Below are positions 23,001-36,369 of a DNA stretch of 64,000 nt, one piece after another; positions within the stretch are counted from its first letter, which is position 1; each line of letters opens with the position of its first letter. Made by a program: the position numbers and the translations under genes. Origin of the DNA: Pisolithus tinctorius (taxonomy: Eukaryota > Basidiomycota > Agaricomycetes > Boletales > Pisolithaceae). A model generated the notes under the pieces. The model saw nothing but the letters and a program-made list of their open reading frames with translations. It was not told where the DNA came from and did not search any database. The stretch lies in the NCBI GenBank assembly GCA_024663395.1, contig JANFAH010000004.1, forward strand, positions 1,116,001-1,180,000, given 5' to 3'.

Positions 23001-23837
23001 ATTCGTAGGGTGAACTCAGGCCAGGAATTGCACAAAGTACTACCGTGTTTGATGATATCGCTTTCTCGGTTTATGCAGGTAAGGGGCCACTCACTATCAC
23101 AGGGAAGATATGCTCTTCATAATGGTTTTCATAGCTTCTCCCTGCCCATTTGGGTTTGACCCTAGAAGTGGCCCTTTTCCCGATAACTCGGGCCTCCAAT
23201 CAGTATACCAATTATCGCCTAGATCCTAATGCATCTGTTAATGCTATCCTCCGTACGATACGCCAGACCTCATCCTCACTTGGCGGAGCGTTCGCTCGGC
23301 GGCGTATAGCTTTCACATCATTCTCTCCGCAAGTCTGTGCCGCACTCAACTGGAAACAACCGAATTGTGGGTATTTTTAATTCAGTTGCTCCAGTGTTCG
23401 AGGTGCCTTTAACAGTCATATTTCTTCAGATCCTGTCTTCTTCTCGTCCCGCTGTGGTCAAATTGACGAAGACCCTATTGTTGGATCTACGCCCAACCCT
23501 GCGCTTCGTGACGTAGGGGATGATTACTATGCCTCAAGTGTCGCTGCTGGCGTGGAATTCGCGAAGATGAACAATCTTCTGGGCATCTTTTTTGATTCTG
23601 AACTATTGGTAATTGGTATATGGTTGTTCCGTGCATTCCCTGACAGATCCTATTATGCAGCTGCAGGTTCCCTCGCTCATTCAGGGTATACGAGACGCTG
23701 GTCTATTGGTGGGCATACACGGTGGACAGGCCACATCCGGCATTCCGGTTTGCTCCACGGAGGGCGCTCAGGTCGATGCCTATATCCGTGATGGTACGGT
23801 AACCTACATGGATAATTCGGCAGGAGAACAAATCTGA
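20060..23837 (+). CDS. PHO81: Phosphate-sensing CDK inhibitor (SPX-ankyrin-GDPD)
   Basis: Pho81/NUC-2 senses phosphate status through inositol pyrophosphates and inhibits the Pho80-Pho85 cyclin-CDK. The first coding exon is only six nt (20060-20065, Met-Lys). After a 66-nt region ending in TAG comes FGKQIQAEQVPGWSAYYLDY, the start of the SPX domain. SPX continues through KAAFFFKLERELEK, KEAELKLRLETLLSKRR and the basic FRKILKKWDKH. At least six ankyrin repeats follow within 21290-21990, including INGRTCLHEAAAAGALRLV and YGRSALHYAAMHGHADV. The C-terminal third is a glycerophosphodiester phosphodiesterase-like domain, degenerate in Pho81 proteins. It reads VVQVTRDLHPVLY, FARRRIAFTSFSPQVCAAL and GLLVGIHGGQATSG. 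Domain order and content are diagnostic. Exon joins near 22550, 23080, 23370 and 23610 are inferred. Confidence 0.94.
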
Positions 23838-23975
23838 TATTACAAACATTGTATATTCTATGGTTCTAAAGTACGGGAGTGGCTATTGGAAGTATATTTG
23901 GGTTGTGGTTGCCATGTTGTAGCGTAATTCCGGCGTCTCTATAATGTGGTACGACAAATGTGCCAACACTCCGTT

Positions 23976-26388
23976 TCAGACGGACGCTTTGTAGAGCGCC
24001 GCATATGAACCGCCCCTTTCCATTAATTCTTCATGAGTACCAAACTCTGTTATTGTCTGGAAGAAAAGGCGAGACGGTCATTAAACTCTGGGTGGCATAA
24101 CTATCACATATGAACGTACCCCTTGCTCCATCATTGCGATCTTGTCGGCACGACGTGCGGTGGAAAGTCGGTGGGTGATAAAAATGACGGTTTTAGTTCT
24201 TTTACCAGATGGAGAACGAGAGATGTCTTCGATGGTGTCGAAAATCTTGTTTTGTGCATGTCCGTCCAAAGATGAAGTCTAGAGAGTATCATTAGCATGC
24301 CCGAAAAAAAAAGATTAGATGTATGAGAAACCGCTTACAGGTTCATCAAAGAGTAAAAGTCCAACCTCTGGTCGATCAGCTCGCATAAAGGCACGCGAAA
24401 TCGCTATCCTCTGCCACTGCCGTAACGGAGTCAATGGTTAACGTAGCGCTTTACTAGTCCATCAGACACACCTCGCCACCAGATAAACCATGATGTTGCC
24501 GTGAAGGCGCGCCATAGCCTGGATTCGAACCACAGTTGGATGTGTACGGCATGGTATCATATCCCGAGGCATCCAATTTCGTCCTCAAGCCATTGGGCAG
24601 GATGTCCACGAATGAGTCCGCGCCGCCAAGGTGGACGGCACGGGAAACAGCGGATTGCGATTGCAGCTTCTGCACATATCCGAGGCCCACGTTTTCCCTT
24701 ACGGTGGAGTTGTACTTTGAGAACCCTTGGAAGACAGTAGTGACGTGACGGTGATACTCTGCCGGCGACAGGCGTCGGATATCGACACCATTGACGGTGA
24801 GCCCACCTTGGTCGAAATCTATTATTCGCAATATAACCTTGGCCAGTGTGGACTTGCCTATATCCAACCAGAGATCAAATCAGGAATCGGCATTGAGAGG
24901 GCTGAAACGGAACTTACCTGATCCGTTGCATCCCACAACTGCAAGGGTTTCTCCGGCATCCAAACTGAAGCTCACGTCTTTCAAGGCAGCCTCTTTACTA
25001 CCCGGGTAAGTGTATGACAAGTTTCTCGTCACAAGTTAGACGCGGGAACGAATGAAAGGAAAATTATAAACACCTGGCTTCCATTTTCATGCCGCAGGGT
25101 AGACGGGGGAAACTCATAACGTCCTCATCAGCGGGCTCCAATTCTGGGTGGATATTCATCGCAGCACAAAATGCTCCCATTAAGAAAATGCTTTGAAATG
25201 CCATGCGTGCCGTTGTTAGGAGATTGCCGAATGTGAATACCACGGCCTGAATGGAACTCCGGTAGAGTGCCAAGGACCCTAGTGACGCGGATGATGATTG
25301 GAACATTAGCAATAGGGGAACCTGCAACCATCTTTCTCTTTCAGTCATCTCACATTAATGGCAAAACGCTTACGTTTTGCAACGCAAATAGGAGGTCCGA
25401 TACATTGATCTGGTTCAGGAGTTGTGGCAGGGTCAGCTGGCTTGTTTGAGATGTCCGATCATGGTACATCATCGTCCTCCGCGCATTAGCCCAAGACTGA
25501 AGAATCCACGGTCCCAGGCCGAAGAGAAGCACTTCTGGACGGTGGGAGTCGTTGTAAGCCAGATTCCGCAGTCTTTCTTGCCGTTCCGCAGTTCGAGCCT
25601 CCTCGGTGGTGTAATTAGAATCTGGCACGGATGGCGTACTGCCGCAACGATTCATGAACAGCGGAAACAAGGCAGAAATAATTGACAGCAGCAGCGCTCC
25701 CATATTTGTAGAGCCACCGGTTAGGGACAAGAGGACTAAGAGATGGGACGCCAGTTCAGAAATGAGACCGAGTACTTGAATGAAGTCAAACGGTGAAAGC
25801 AATCCAAAACTTCCCATGCCATTGAAAGATCTAACGAATAAATCGGATTCCTGGAGACAATCACGGATTACAGGATCTGCGAGAGTGGGGATATCGAGGC
25901 ATAACCGCTGAGCAATCTGTTGATACTCGACATAGAATTTGGCAGACTCTTGGACGATGCTCTCGTTCGACGTGCTGAAGATAACGTGTTGAGGGAGCGG
26001 TGCACGGCAAATTAAAGAGGACACGTACGCAAAAGTATCGATGGCTGTTTCCGCAGCACGCCGAAAGATTTCAGCGACCAAAAGACGCAAGAAGCGCGAC
26101 CAGGAGAAACACCCTGAGGATACAAGTGTTTGCAGCTGCACGACCGGATGTGAGTATGACCATGAGATAGAGACGAATGGTTGTAGTTACCTCGTCGACG
26201 ATCATTGCCTGCGAATAGCCCCTGAAAGCGGGGAAGATGGCACGGATGATGTGGAGAACCACCATTAGGGATGTCCGAACGGGATGGAGCCCCCACAGTG
26301 CCTTTACAAGATCGAAGACACATGCGCGAAAGATAGTGAGGGCGAGCCTGATGTTTTTCTCGTTTATAGGACGCTGTGCGCCGGGCAT
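23976..26388 (-). CDS. Half-size ABC transporter (TMD-NBD)
   Basis: The gene encodes an ATP-driven membrane exporter of the ABC superfamily; the substrate is unknown. The membrane part comes first (26388 to about 25050) and includes FRACVFDLVKALWGLHPVR, LGLISELASHLLVLLSLTGG and several hydrophobic stretches. The ATPase domain follows. Its Walker A, GCNGSGKSTLAKVIL, is split by an intron at about 24917-24860. The Q-loop is VFQGFSKYNSTVREN, the signature is LSGGEWQRIAISRAF, Walker B is VGLLLFDEP and the H-loop is IFITHRLST. The end reads EFGTHEELMERGGSYAALY before the stop at 23976. The N-terminus is uncertain: the ATG at 26388 gives MPGAQRPINEKN, but the frame stays open further upstream. Only one TMD and one NBD are present, so it probably dimerises. 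Confidence 0.88.
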
Positions 26389-27216
26389 GAGATAGGTCCC
26401 CCTGCGACGAGGGACGACGCGTGAAGCGAGCCACGACTGCAGCAGGCAGCGACAAGAGGGGGGTGGTGCAAGCTTGTGCTGAGAACGGTGCCTGTTCGGA
26501 TGAGAAGGATGGGAAGATGACCAACGTCCGAGCCGACGTTGAGGTTTCGGGTGGTGACACATATCTGGGGGCTGGCTCGGAGGGCTACATGTCAAGGGGG
26601 GTTTAAGAATCCTGGAAGAGCCACAGGTTTGACGGATGTTCACGTCAAGATGGCAATTGTGACGGAAGGAGCAGGTCCGCCTTACCTCGCCAGTGAGATC
26701 CGAGGTGATGTCTGAGCGGTGTAAGACGAGTTCGGCAGAGGAGACCCGACACATACTTGAAGTTACTCGCACTGGCTGATGCTGAGAAGAAAGGAAAGTT
26801 GGATTTATATGAAACTTTAGGTTCATTTTAGGAATCAAGGACAGTGCTGCGTGAGAGGTAAGGAAACTGAGGGCCCACCGGGCGGTCTGCTGTCCCTGCT
26901 ACCGGCGCCAGGGCCTTGCTCATCGTCCGAGTCGTGCACAGGCCTGTCGCGTGTGATTGTGGCCACCCCTGGCGCCGTACCAGCCCGAACCGCTCCACGC
27001 CGGGTGTGTCAGTGTGAGACGAGGCAGCTTTTCCTTGAGATATCCGTTTTAGGTGCCTCGACCGTCCCCACCACTGTGTCCTCCCCGGCTATCCTTTTCT
27101 CCCCTGCTTCCGATAATTATCCTCTCTGTTTACCCGCCAACTGCCCCCTTCATTAATCTATTCAGTAACAGATTCCTTTTTTTCCCTTTTCTTTTTTGAA
27201 AATTCTACCGTCCCAC
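26389..27216. other. Divergent intergenic region ABC transporter / FOL2
   Basis: About 830 bp. The part next to the ABC gene is open in the coding frame and may hold an N-terminal extension or an upstream exon. The part before 27217 is pyrimidine-rich (T/C runs at 27160-27200), a common fungal core-promoter feature. No repeat or RNA gene is seen. Confidence 0.4.
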
Positions 27217-28374
27217 ATGCCCACTCATAGCGAGCTCTTGTCTGATGGTTTACGCCAGCTTCAGCTTGAACAGAGTCAGCAGTCATCCGAGGCCCAGCTG
27301 TCTCCAAATGGTGTCGATCATCCTTTGCAGGGTGATCCGGCGTCTGACCCCTCACAAGACACCGATTCTCAGCACCCTTCCCCCACTGCCTTAGCCCTGC
27401 GCACTCCGTGGCCTCATGTTCGTGAAGGTTACGGGTTTCGAACGCCTTCTGGTGCATCGACTCCTCAAACGTTGGTATCCCAGCCCGGTGAGAGGGCGAG
27501 TCCCCTGCCCGATCCACACGGCTTGGGCTGGCCGGGTAGGCACTGCCATCCTCTTCATGTTTATTGCGCTTAGTTGTTCCCGTCAGCCAAGTCCACTATT
27601 TCTCGTCTTCACGCCACCCCCGCGGAGCGTGCTGTCCGTGAGAAGAGAATGATTGCTGCAGTTCGAACCATTCTCGAATGCATCGGCGAGGATCCTGATC
27701 GCGAGGGCCTGCTCAGAACCCCCGAACGCTATGCAAATGCCGTCATGTGGATGACTAGGGGTTATGAGGAACGCCTTGTGGGTCAGTCTTCTTCCTTTAC
27801 TTTTTGGCGTGAGCCGTAGTAATGCCCTGCATACATGCTCCGCTAGACGTCATCAATGATGCTGTGTTTACGGAGGACCACGATGAAATGGTCTTGGTCC
27901 GTGAAATCGACTTCTCCAGTCTGTGTGAACATCACCTTGTCCCGTTCACAGGGAAAGTGAGTGTGGTGGATCCCCAGCTAACATTGAATCTCACGGCCAA
28001 CATGTTCGGCCGTATCGTTAGGTTGCCATAGGCTACATTCCCAACCAACTGGTCCTTGGTCTTTCCAAGCTCGCACGTATAGCCGAAACTTTCAGCCGCC
28101 GTTTGCAGGTCCAAGAACGGCTGACCAAACAGATCGCTATCGCAGTTCAAGAGGCAATCAAGCCACGTGGGGTGGCAGTCGTCATGGAGGCAACGTGGGT
28201 ACTTCTCTGCCAGTGGGTCTCGTTCTCATTCTTCTGGTCCTTGTTAGCCATATGTGCATGACGATGCGAGGGGTGCAGAAGCCCGGCTCCATAACGGTCA
28301 CATCGTGTATGCTAGGCTGTTTCAGGACGCAACAAAAGACTCGGGAAGAGTTCCTTACGCTAATAAAGAAGTAA
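27217..28374 (+). CDS. FOL2: GTP cyclohydrolase I
   Basis: This enzyme converts GTP to 7,8-dihydroneopterin triphosphate, the first step of tetrahydrofolate and pterin synthesis, in the cytosol. The catalytic domain is unmistakable: [18 protein letters not shown], then [13 protein letters not shown] with the zinc-site Cys and His, [20 protein letters not shown], and [15 protein letters not shown] with the second Cys. An N-terminal extension of about 110 residues is Ser/Pro-rich and probably disordered, longer than in bacteria but usual for fungi. Introns near 27537-27590, 27782-27849, 27957-28024 and 28196-28249 were placed by frame. The final exon ends [12 protein letters not shown], the normal family C-terminus. 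Start is the first ATG of the open frame. Confidence 0.94.
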
Positions 28375-28492
28375 TCCCACCAACCCTGGGCGATTCAACT
28401 CGTATAATCGATTCAACTCGCGCTAACTTTATTATCTCATAATTCACATGGGTGGAGAGTGGGCTGGCACCAAACTGTCAGGGCACCGATTA

Positions 28493-28558
28493 CCAGAAAA
28501 GAGCTGGTAGGAAATGTAATGATATCCAGAAAAGATCTCGTAGGCAATGTAATGATAT
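28493..28558. repeat. Tandem duplication, 2 x 33 bp
   Basis: Two direct copies of a 33-bp unit (28493-28525 and 28526-28558) lie in the short gap between FOL2 and THO2. They begin CCAGAAAAGA and end AATGTAATGATAT, with three mismatches. The sequence has no coding potential and its role is unknown. Confidence 0.75.
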
Positions 28559-28611
28559 CCTGAAAAATTAAAGACACAATTGGCAGTGGCACAGCTTAAC
28601 ATCACGAGCAC

Positions 28612-31600
28612 TCATTGGTCCTTTCTCCCTGGTCGTGACTTATCACCTGCTTGAGGGTCAATTGGAAGCGTCCTTCTGGCTAACCCGCCATGGACAGGGG
28701 TGTATCGGTGACGATTGATTTTCGGTCTTTTCAGTGGCTGTGACGATATGTCACCTGGCACTGAATTTGGGTCACCCATCTCCTTGTCACGTTCTACATG
28801 AAATGTCATTTCGGAGTGAATTTACGTTACTGAAAACTGTGCATGACCAGTCACTTACCTGCTAGAGTACGCTTCCTATTATCACGGTCATCGTCCCTAG
28901 GGGGAAGCTCGGAAGAACGGTAAAGGCCCGTGGGTGGAACCGAACGAGGAGCCTCTTTCTCGCCTATCCGCGAACGTAAGCTGGGTGGCATGTCCGACAC
29001 ATTGCTCCCTGAACCAGGTCCTCCTTGAAAGCTGGTGGAGTGGTCACGCTGACTCTTCCAGTCACCACCTGATCGGCTGGGAATATCACCCTTGCCGCCA
29101 CTCCTAGACGGGTCTACGGCTGACATGGCTCTTGGTGCAGAGGGCGTCGTAGGCGGGAGGTTTTTCGGGCCGTCTGGTATTCGTTTCTCAATAGGCTGTG
29201 GTCGCTTCGTTAGAAACGTAAGAATAACTCCGAAGTAGACGAAATACCTTGTCTGCGGGAGGTGGACGAGAATCACCGTCTGATGGTTCACGCTCCGTCC
29301 GGCGTCTATCTGATTCCCTACCTCGGTCATGACTTTCCTTTTCGGAGCGTCGACTACGATCTTCCCTGTGACTATCTTTCCGGGAGCTCCGCTTGGACGT
29401 CCTGTCAGCCTGCCATCGATGCTCAGCAACTTCAGACAATAAGCCCAATTCGGAAACCAACCTCATCATCAGTGGGTCGTCGCCTTTTACCGAGTGCGTC
29501 ATCACTTGGCTGTGCCGTGCTCCGATGTCGGATTGGATCAGGGCGAGTCGGAACGGCTCGACCTTCCGGTGCTGAAGTGGGGCCGGTAGGTATGATCATA
29601 CGACCTGACCCATCACGCTCCTTCCTCGATTCACGGTCACGATCTTTATCATCCCGACGGTGTCGATCACGATCCCGGTCACGATCCCTGTCGCGTTCCC
29701 TGTCGCGTTCGCGTCGTTCACGGTCTTTCTCCCGATCTCTTTCCTTCTCTCGCTCCTTGTCACGCTCCCGATCACGGTCGCCATGTCTATCGCGCGTCCG
29801 CTCTCTGTCACGTTCGCGGTCGCTTTCCCTGTCCCGATCACTTTCACGAGCCCTGGTATTCCTCTCCCCACGTGACATAGTGAGTGCTCCATTGTCCCTT
29901 CGAGACATCCCACGAGGTTCCTGTCGCGGTTCTCTGTCAGACGACCTTTCCTCACCGCGATCCATGTCTCCACGATCTGAAGGACGTCCACCACTCGTTC
30001 GACTTTCTTGACTGTGGTTTCTTGTTCCTGCACGGGGAACAGGAGATGACGAACGATGGTGCGGCAGCGGTGATGATGCCTTCGAGCCAGGCTGACTACG
30101 CGATTCCGCTGGCTTACGGTCACCATCAGGCCTTTCGGAGGAGCGCTGACCCATAGTTTGCTTCGCAGTTTCGCGAAGTTCTTGAGCCGACAACGTTTGA
30201 CTTGGAGCAACGGGAGGTGGCATCGATTCCCCAGGTGATTCTCGAGGGCTTGGCACTGCACTTGGGGGTGCCATTCTACTAGGTCTGGACGGTGGAGTTG
30301 GGGTTGGCACCCGCGTGTCAGTGGGGGTTCCAGGAAGCGAAGGCTGGCCAGGGCCAGTGGAAGGACGGGCTCCCAAACGTGCCAAGTCAGGTTGCTGAGC
30401 TTGAGATACCCTGTCTTCCTTCGGTGCAGACACAGCATCTACGTCCATGCTGTCTGACTTCGTAGCTGGTTTCACTTCACTCTCGGGCGCTGGGGACTGG
30501 CTGTCCTTCTCTGTCCTTACCCGTTTGACCTTTTCAGGCCGAGGTATACTTAAGCAAGCATGCAGTCAGTACGAAACGACATTGGTAGGTAAAAGAACAA
30601 TACCTATCCATCGCCAACTTGGTCGAATTAGCAGGAGTGGAAGGCCTGTCATGAACCATCTGAGATGATCCATTGACAGTCTGGGCCCTAGGTGCAGTTG
30701 GTATATTCGGAGTGGCAATGGGACCATCACGGCGAGTGTCGGTCGTCGAAGCTGGAGTGGTAGCAGTGCTAGTTGCTTGAGTTGCACGTGGTTTGTCAGG
30801 CAGCTGTGTAGCAGGTTTCGGCGACGCTGTAACACCGTTTTGCTGCCATCCGAGTTAGCCCTATGAACTACGAACTAAAGCTAGGGAATACCTTTGGAAC
30901 CGGTCTTGGCACTGCCCACAGAGGTTCACGCTTCTTCAACGCAGCAGAGTAACTGCAGGAACGTTAGCAGAAGATTTAGCTTCCAAGCACCACTTGACTC
31001 ACGCTCTGCCCAGAATCTTCAGGTCCCCACGTTCCTCACTTTCCACTAGTTTTTCTACCATTGCATCGATCACGGGTCCGTAATCGCTACCAGCGGCCAT
31101 CGGAAAGACGGGGAGTATTTCCTTCAAGACGATAATGGTATTGTAGACATGCATAAATTCCCCCGTTTCGATACAACTGCAGAGGCTCTGTGACAATACG
31201 TTAGTCTTTCACTTTCTGCAATGTTGGATGACGTACTCTTCCTAGCTTCCTGTGCCACTTGCGCAGGATTTGCTTGAAGCTAATCCAATTCAAAACATCG
31301 TCGGGTCGGATGTCCGCAAGATCTTTGTTTGTCCAGCGGGGTTGGAAGCCGGGAAGAAGAACCGCTCTGCCAGCTATCTTCGTCCTGTTGTCTTGGACGT
31401 AAAGCTGCTCGTCCTGTGCCCATTTCCACAGGTCTGCAAGGAGGCTTAGCAGGAATCGACCTGGAAACAAAAGTCGGCTGCCACTGCAATGAGGGCGTAG
31501 TGCATATTCATACCATAATTTTTGGCTTCGTATTCACTACAAGAGAAAATCACGGCCTTCACATGATCGCCGAGTAACTGCAAAAAGATTGTGATATTCT

Positions 31601-34600
31601 GGTAGAATAACACAATAATATTGCTCACCTTGTCGTAAACCATGAGCGTCGGAAAACCGGGAGTGCCTTGAGTGTGTATCACTTTTATAATCTGGGCACA
31701 GTAATCGGCGTCCATAGGCGACAAGAGGCACCTTGGCTGGATGCAATGCTCGATGATCGCAGAAGCCAGCACAGCGGACCGGTGTTCGACTGGGCTCCAA
31801 ATGAGATGAAGTATATATTAACTATGTATGAACGGTCTCACCGTGAGCAAACCAGTGCTGTTTCTCCCGTGCTAGACGCTTCAGTGTGAAGGATCTCGAG
31901 TCCAACTGCTCTTTGAATTCCTGCGCAAGCGTATTGACAAAGGAAGTGTATCGATCGCGCCTGGCCCGGTGCGCACTAGCGCTAAGCCGCTTTGCCCTGT
32001 CAGTCGAACGATCGGCATGAATGTACTTGTGGTCTTCCTGATGACTTAAGGTTCGGAGAGCAGCACATTCTTCGTCGTATCGCGAGGCTGGTGGAACAAG
32101 GTCGTACATTGACAATTGCCAGAAAGTAAGATAGAAGGCAGGACTGAGAAGTATATCACGTAAATACACCGAATATCGCAAGGCGTGAGTAAGAAGCGCC
32201 TACCCAATGACATCTATGGCATTGCTCTTCGCGATTTTCCTAACGTCGTCAAATAGTGCTTCGAGCTCTGGAATCCATGGACTCTGCTTAACGCATAAGG
32301 TTTCCCAAGAAACATGCAAGGCGAATAGCGGACTACACACCTCGGCTGTGGGAATCGTAGTATCTGTCTCGAGCTCCATCGCAGAATCCTCTCCACGACT
32401 AGCCCTTGATGAAACCTTCTGGTCATGGGAGTCTCGTGAGGTGTTTGTCCCATTAGGTGTATCTAGTCGGGGAGTCGCGGAAGGATCACGCTTGGCGGCT
32501 GTGAGATGAGCCTTGAGCCGTTTCTCGGCTTCTTCGTTTGCAGCACGTTCTTTCTCCTGTATCGACAACGCAGTTTTCTATCAAATGGTCATCAAGAGAA
32601 CAAGGCACTGAGATGGCGTCCCCCCTACCAAAAGAGTGTGATTGAGCATTGGCCTGATAATCTGCATGCAGATCGGGGCAGAAATCCCATACAACTCCCC
32701 AAGTTCAGCCAGCGGTGGAAGAATCTTCTTCGCATAGTCCTCGGGAGTGATCACAGAGGGAGAGGTAAGAAGCTCCAAATATTGTAGCAGTACCCCATGG
32801 ATCTGAATTCAAGCCACTTCTGAGACCATGAAGCCAGGACGACGTGACGCGCAACCTACAGTGTCGAACAGGCTTGCGAGAGACTTCAGATGGGCATCCG
32901 GAGCCCGGAACACGCAAGACTGGCGTTGTTGAGCGACTTGAATCAAAAGCGGCAATGCGAGGTTGTTCTCTAATAGCGTCTTCCCCAAACGATGAGGACC
33001 CTTTAAGACCGCATCGCTAGGATCCAAGCGGGCGCCTCGAGTTGTTGAGGCAACCGCTTCGATACGCAGAGCCGGACCACCAGCCATGGCAGAAATCTGC
33101 GAGTCCGAGAGGCTCGGCAGCGGCTCGATACCTGCCATTTTCCAAATAAGCTCCTTCAGCACGACTATGTCTGTCGTTTGACCATTGTACAACTGGTGCA
33201 CGACATATTTCAACAACGGAGATAGGTCGGCGCTGTACCGGCGGAACAGCATACCCGTGAATGATGCAAGGCCTGCAATTATCAGATACAGTTTTCAAAG
33301 ACAAAACCAGAAAAAAAGACCTACTTTGCAACCAGTCCGAAATATTCACTCCATCGTCCTTCACCCGGTTCTTGTGCGGATTCGATAGCGCGTCCAAAAT
33401 TACAAATACCAATACATCAAAACCCATGTTTGTGACATATCTAAGGGCCTGAATAACCACACTCGCGAGGTTGTCGTACGCCATGATCTGGTTTACAACG
33501 TTTGTGAAGAAAATTGCGGGGTTAGAGTGTACCAATTTGGCAACGGTGCCAGAAAGGGTGTCAATTGTATTGTGAGACAGCCGCCTCAAGATACCTTTCG
33601 ACTCGCGATCTGCTTGCACCTGTCGTATGCGCAATTCGGGGTGCGAATTATACGTCTTTTGCCTCCATTCTCCATAAAGCCTCCAGCGAGAGGTTGTTTC
33701 GTATTGACGAATAACGTTCCAAATCTCCACCGTACACACGGCGTTACCTCGAATGAGTGGGAGGGCGGGAAGGAAGTACTTCCTCAGCATCTTGTACCAA
33801 AAAAGGCGCACAGGGTGATTGGAGTCAGGTTCCGTGGATGGCTTTTTCGTCACTGGATCTAGTGGTACCTAAGTGATTGAACTCAGCCTGCTATAGTATT
33901 ATATAGGTAGGTTACTCACAGTTGCCATCAGCTGAGACCGTCCAAGGCGGGTCACTTTGGACACAAACAACGGATCGCGGGCAATATGTGGCCCAATGAA
34001 GCTCATGAGAGGTTCAATGATATCAATTAGGTCACTGTGATTAGTCGACATCGGAACTCGCTCAGACCAATCAGGGAAGAAGAACACAAAGTCCGTGGAA
34101 GCAGTACTCGGAGGTGTTGGTGCGGTTAAAGTGAGCTGGGGCTTGCGAGTGGGAAGTTGGATCACACCATTGGGGCCAAACCTTGCGCGAGCCCGAGTGA
34201 AGCTGAGGTTCCGCTCCTTCAATACGAAGGTTGAGTCATAGACGGGAGCAATCGAGTGCTTGAGGATCCTGAGCATGATATCCGCAATCTCTACATGGGC
34301 ATCAACTAGCCAAGGAAACCTCGTCAGAATAGCTACGGCGGGCCGCAGCGCCCCGACAGCGAGTAGAGCACTGGCGAGGCCAGCTCTCTGGTTTGGTGCT
34401 TTGAAAACCGGTATTTTCTTCGTTTCCTCTGGAGCCTCTGCACGTGGTTTCTGTCCAGAGTTTGCAGACTCTAATGGCCCGGCCATTGCCAATTGGGTTA
34501 CCTTGGCCGTCGAAATACGTTCTTGTACCTGATCGAGGTAATCCCGTCTGTATGATTCCATATCTGCATCTGGAGGCGACAACTATATCTCGATGAGAGC

Positions 34601-36059
34601 TCGAACGTCCATAAATTCCATAAATGGCATACATGAGGATAGAGGTCATCCAATGTAATGAATCCCTCGCGAATAAGGATGGCAGCTGTGAGGTATACAT
34701 TCCGTTGCGACTGCTCATTGGCATCCGGACACTACGAGACATGAACCAACGGTACACGAACAAAAAAGCTAACCACGAACCTGATAGTGAGCAAACTTGA
34801 ACCCGAGAACCTGCGCCAACACCTGCGAGCCTGATTTGTCCGTGTCACATTCTGAACCGGTATGGCCTGGCAATAACGATTCCGCTATCCTCAACACTTC
34901 ATCGAAGGTCTTTCCTGTATACAAGTCAGGGACCGGGTCGACTGCCATGGTCGCCTCCAGCTTCGCATCAGTGGGTCGCTTATAAGAGCCTACCCATGGC
35001 GAGAACGACAGCAGCGAAAGGAAAAAATGATAATGTGTCGCCAAATTTACGGTGAGAACGTCCAAAATGATATCGAGGGCACGGTTTGGATCTAGGTCGA
35101 AATAGCCGATGAGACTCATCACCTTTGCCCATACTGCGCGGGCCCGCTCCTGTATAGACGCAAAGCTCTCCGTGGGTCGAGCGTCGAGTGAAGAATGCGA
35201 AGGACCCAGAGAACTTGTTATTTCCACGGTGAGCTTACTGTAGCCCTCCGTCTGCTCGCGAAGCAGGTTGAACTTATTTTGTTTGTAGCTATGCAAGTTA
35301 TTGTGAGTTATAATAGTGGTCGCTCAACGTTACATAACTTACAACAACCCGGTCCGAGTCCGTATTTCCTTCTTGTCGAACGCAGACCTGTCAGTAATGA
35401 GACCAATACTGGCAAGGAGTGAAACGTCGAGTCGCTCTCTGCACAACGCAATATCGATTATGTTTGCAGACTAGGTTGAGTGACGTTGGAAATAGTTCAG
35501 AGGGTTAGAAACGTCTATTTGCTCACCAAAAACCTTCTAACAATGTCTGTTAGTATCTCCTTGTCATGTTCCAACGATTGCTTCGTTTGTGAGGCTCTGG
35601 ATGCATCCTTGGACTCTTGCCCTGCGGGCGGAGGGTCGGGAGCTGCAAGAACGGTTTTTGAATCCGTCAATAGCTCGTCGAGATGAGCATCAATGGACCA
35701 AATGAGGTCGACAAACATCTCTCCGTAGGCATCGTTGTTTGTTGAACGTCCGCGTTGGGCAGATGAGGATGGGAGAGAAAGGAGAACGGACTGCACGAGA
35801 TTAGTCATGGCGTGCGGAGTAAGTGGAGGTTTTGAGGACCAGGTCTTCAGGACAGAGAATATCAGCTTCTGATACGCCGAATTCAATGTCACTGCGTCAT
35901 TGGGATTGACCGGGTTCGAATGCAGAGCAACAAGAAAATTGCGACTTGACATCCTGTGAGCTCTCCTGTGGAAGGCATACAGTGGTCCACGTACCATTCA
36001 GCCTCCCCTCCCTTGGTCCAGGTCTCCAAATACTTTGTTATTTTGTCAATGACGTCCAT
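28612..36059 (-). CDS. THO2: THO complex subunit 2
   Basis: THO2 (THOC2) is the scaffold of the THO/TREX complex, which couples transcription to mRNP assembly and export in the nucleus. The gene is long and intron-rich, coding for roughly 2,000 residues. Start MDVIDKITKYLETWTKGGEA at 36059 is the first ATG; the next exon gives FLVALHSNPVNPNDAV. Middle exons carry ELGELYGISAPICMQII, SRYDEECAALRTLS and RARRDRYTSFVNTLAQEFKE. The Tharp-type C-terminal region includes LFPGRFLLSLLADLWKWA and LPGFQPRWTN, then KQILRKWHRKL. The tail (30475-28612) is Ser/Pro-rich, then strongly RD/RE/RS-rich, as in other THO2 proteins, where the tail binds nucleic acid. Exact exon edges across about 20 introns were not all resolved. 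Confidence 0.93.
29629..29865. repeat. Degenerate GATCACG/CGTTCG repeat encoding RD/RE dipeptides
   Basis: Within the THO2 coding region the sequence is a run of imperfect six-base units (variants of gatcac, gatccc, cgttcg on the plus strand). On the minus strand these read as alternating Arg-Asp and Arg-Glu. It is a coding simple repeat and likely to vary in length between strains. Confidence 0.7.
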
Positions 36060-36216
36060 GAGTGCGAGTACTCCGAACGACGAGCACACAGCAACAAGAA
36101 GCTTCCTAGCAGCTGACCCTAGCACGGGATAGGCATTGTGTTGGCATTGTTGACACTTATTGTGGTTTATTGACCAATAGCTTTGGTTCCAAACATTGCT
36201 ACGGCCTTGGAGCTAA

Positions 36217-36306
36217 GGCTCTGAACGGCAGCAACATTTCCGCTTCTTTGTGCAAAACATATGCAAACCAAGTCTGTGCGGAGTTCAGCGGACTTTGAAG
36301 TTGATA
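36217..36306 (+). repeat. Left terminal inverted repeat, 90 bp
   Basis: By eye this matches the right repeat at 39463-39552 over all 90 positions. Preceded by TAA at 36214-36216. The similarity stops sharply after TTGATA. Confidence 0.95.
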
Positions 36307-36369
36307 CCACTCAGCTGTCTAGCATAGGTGACTGCTTATCGTATATCGTCGAGACATACCGCTACTGCT

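Noticed and set aside
24518..24528. Perfect tRNA B-box-like GGTTCGAATCC on the minus strand
   Set aside because: It lies inside the ABC transporter coding exon. No A box or acceptor stem is found at the right distance upstream.
36328..36369. In-frame GTG upstream of the transposase ATG
   Set aside because: GTG starts are not expected for nuclear fungal genes; the ATG at 36370 is the first normal start.
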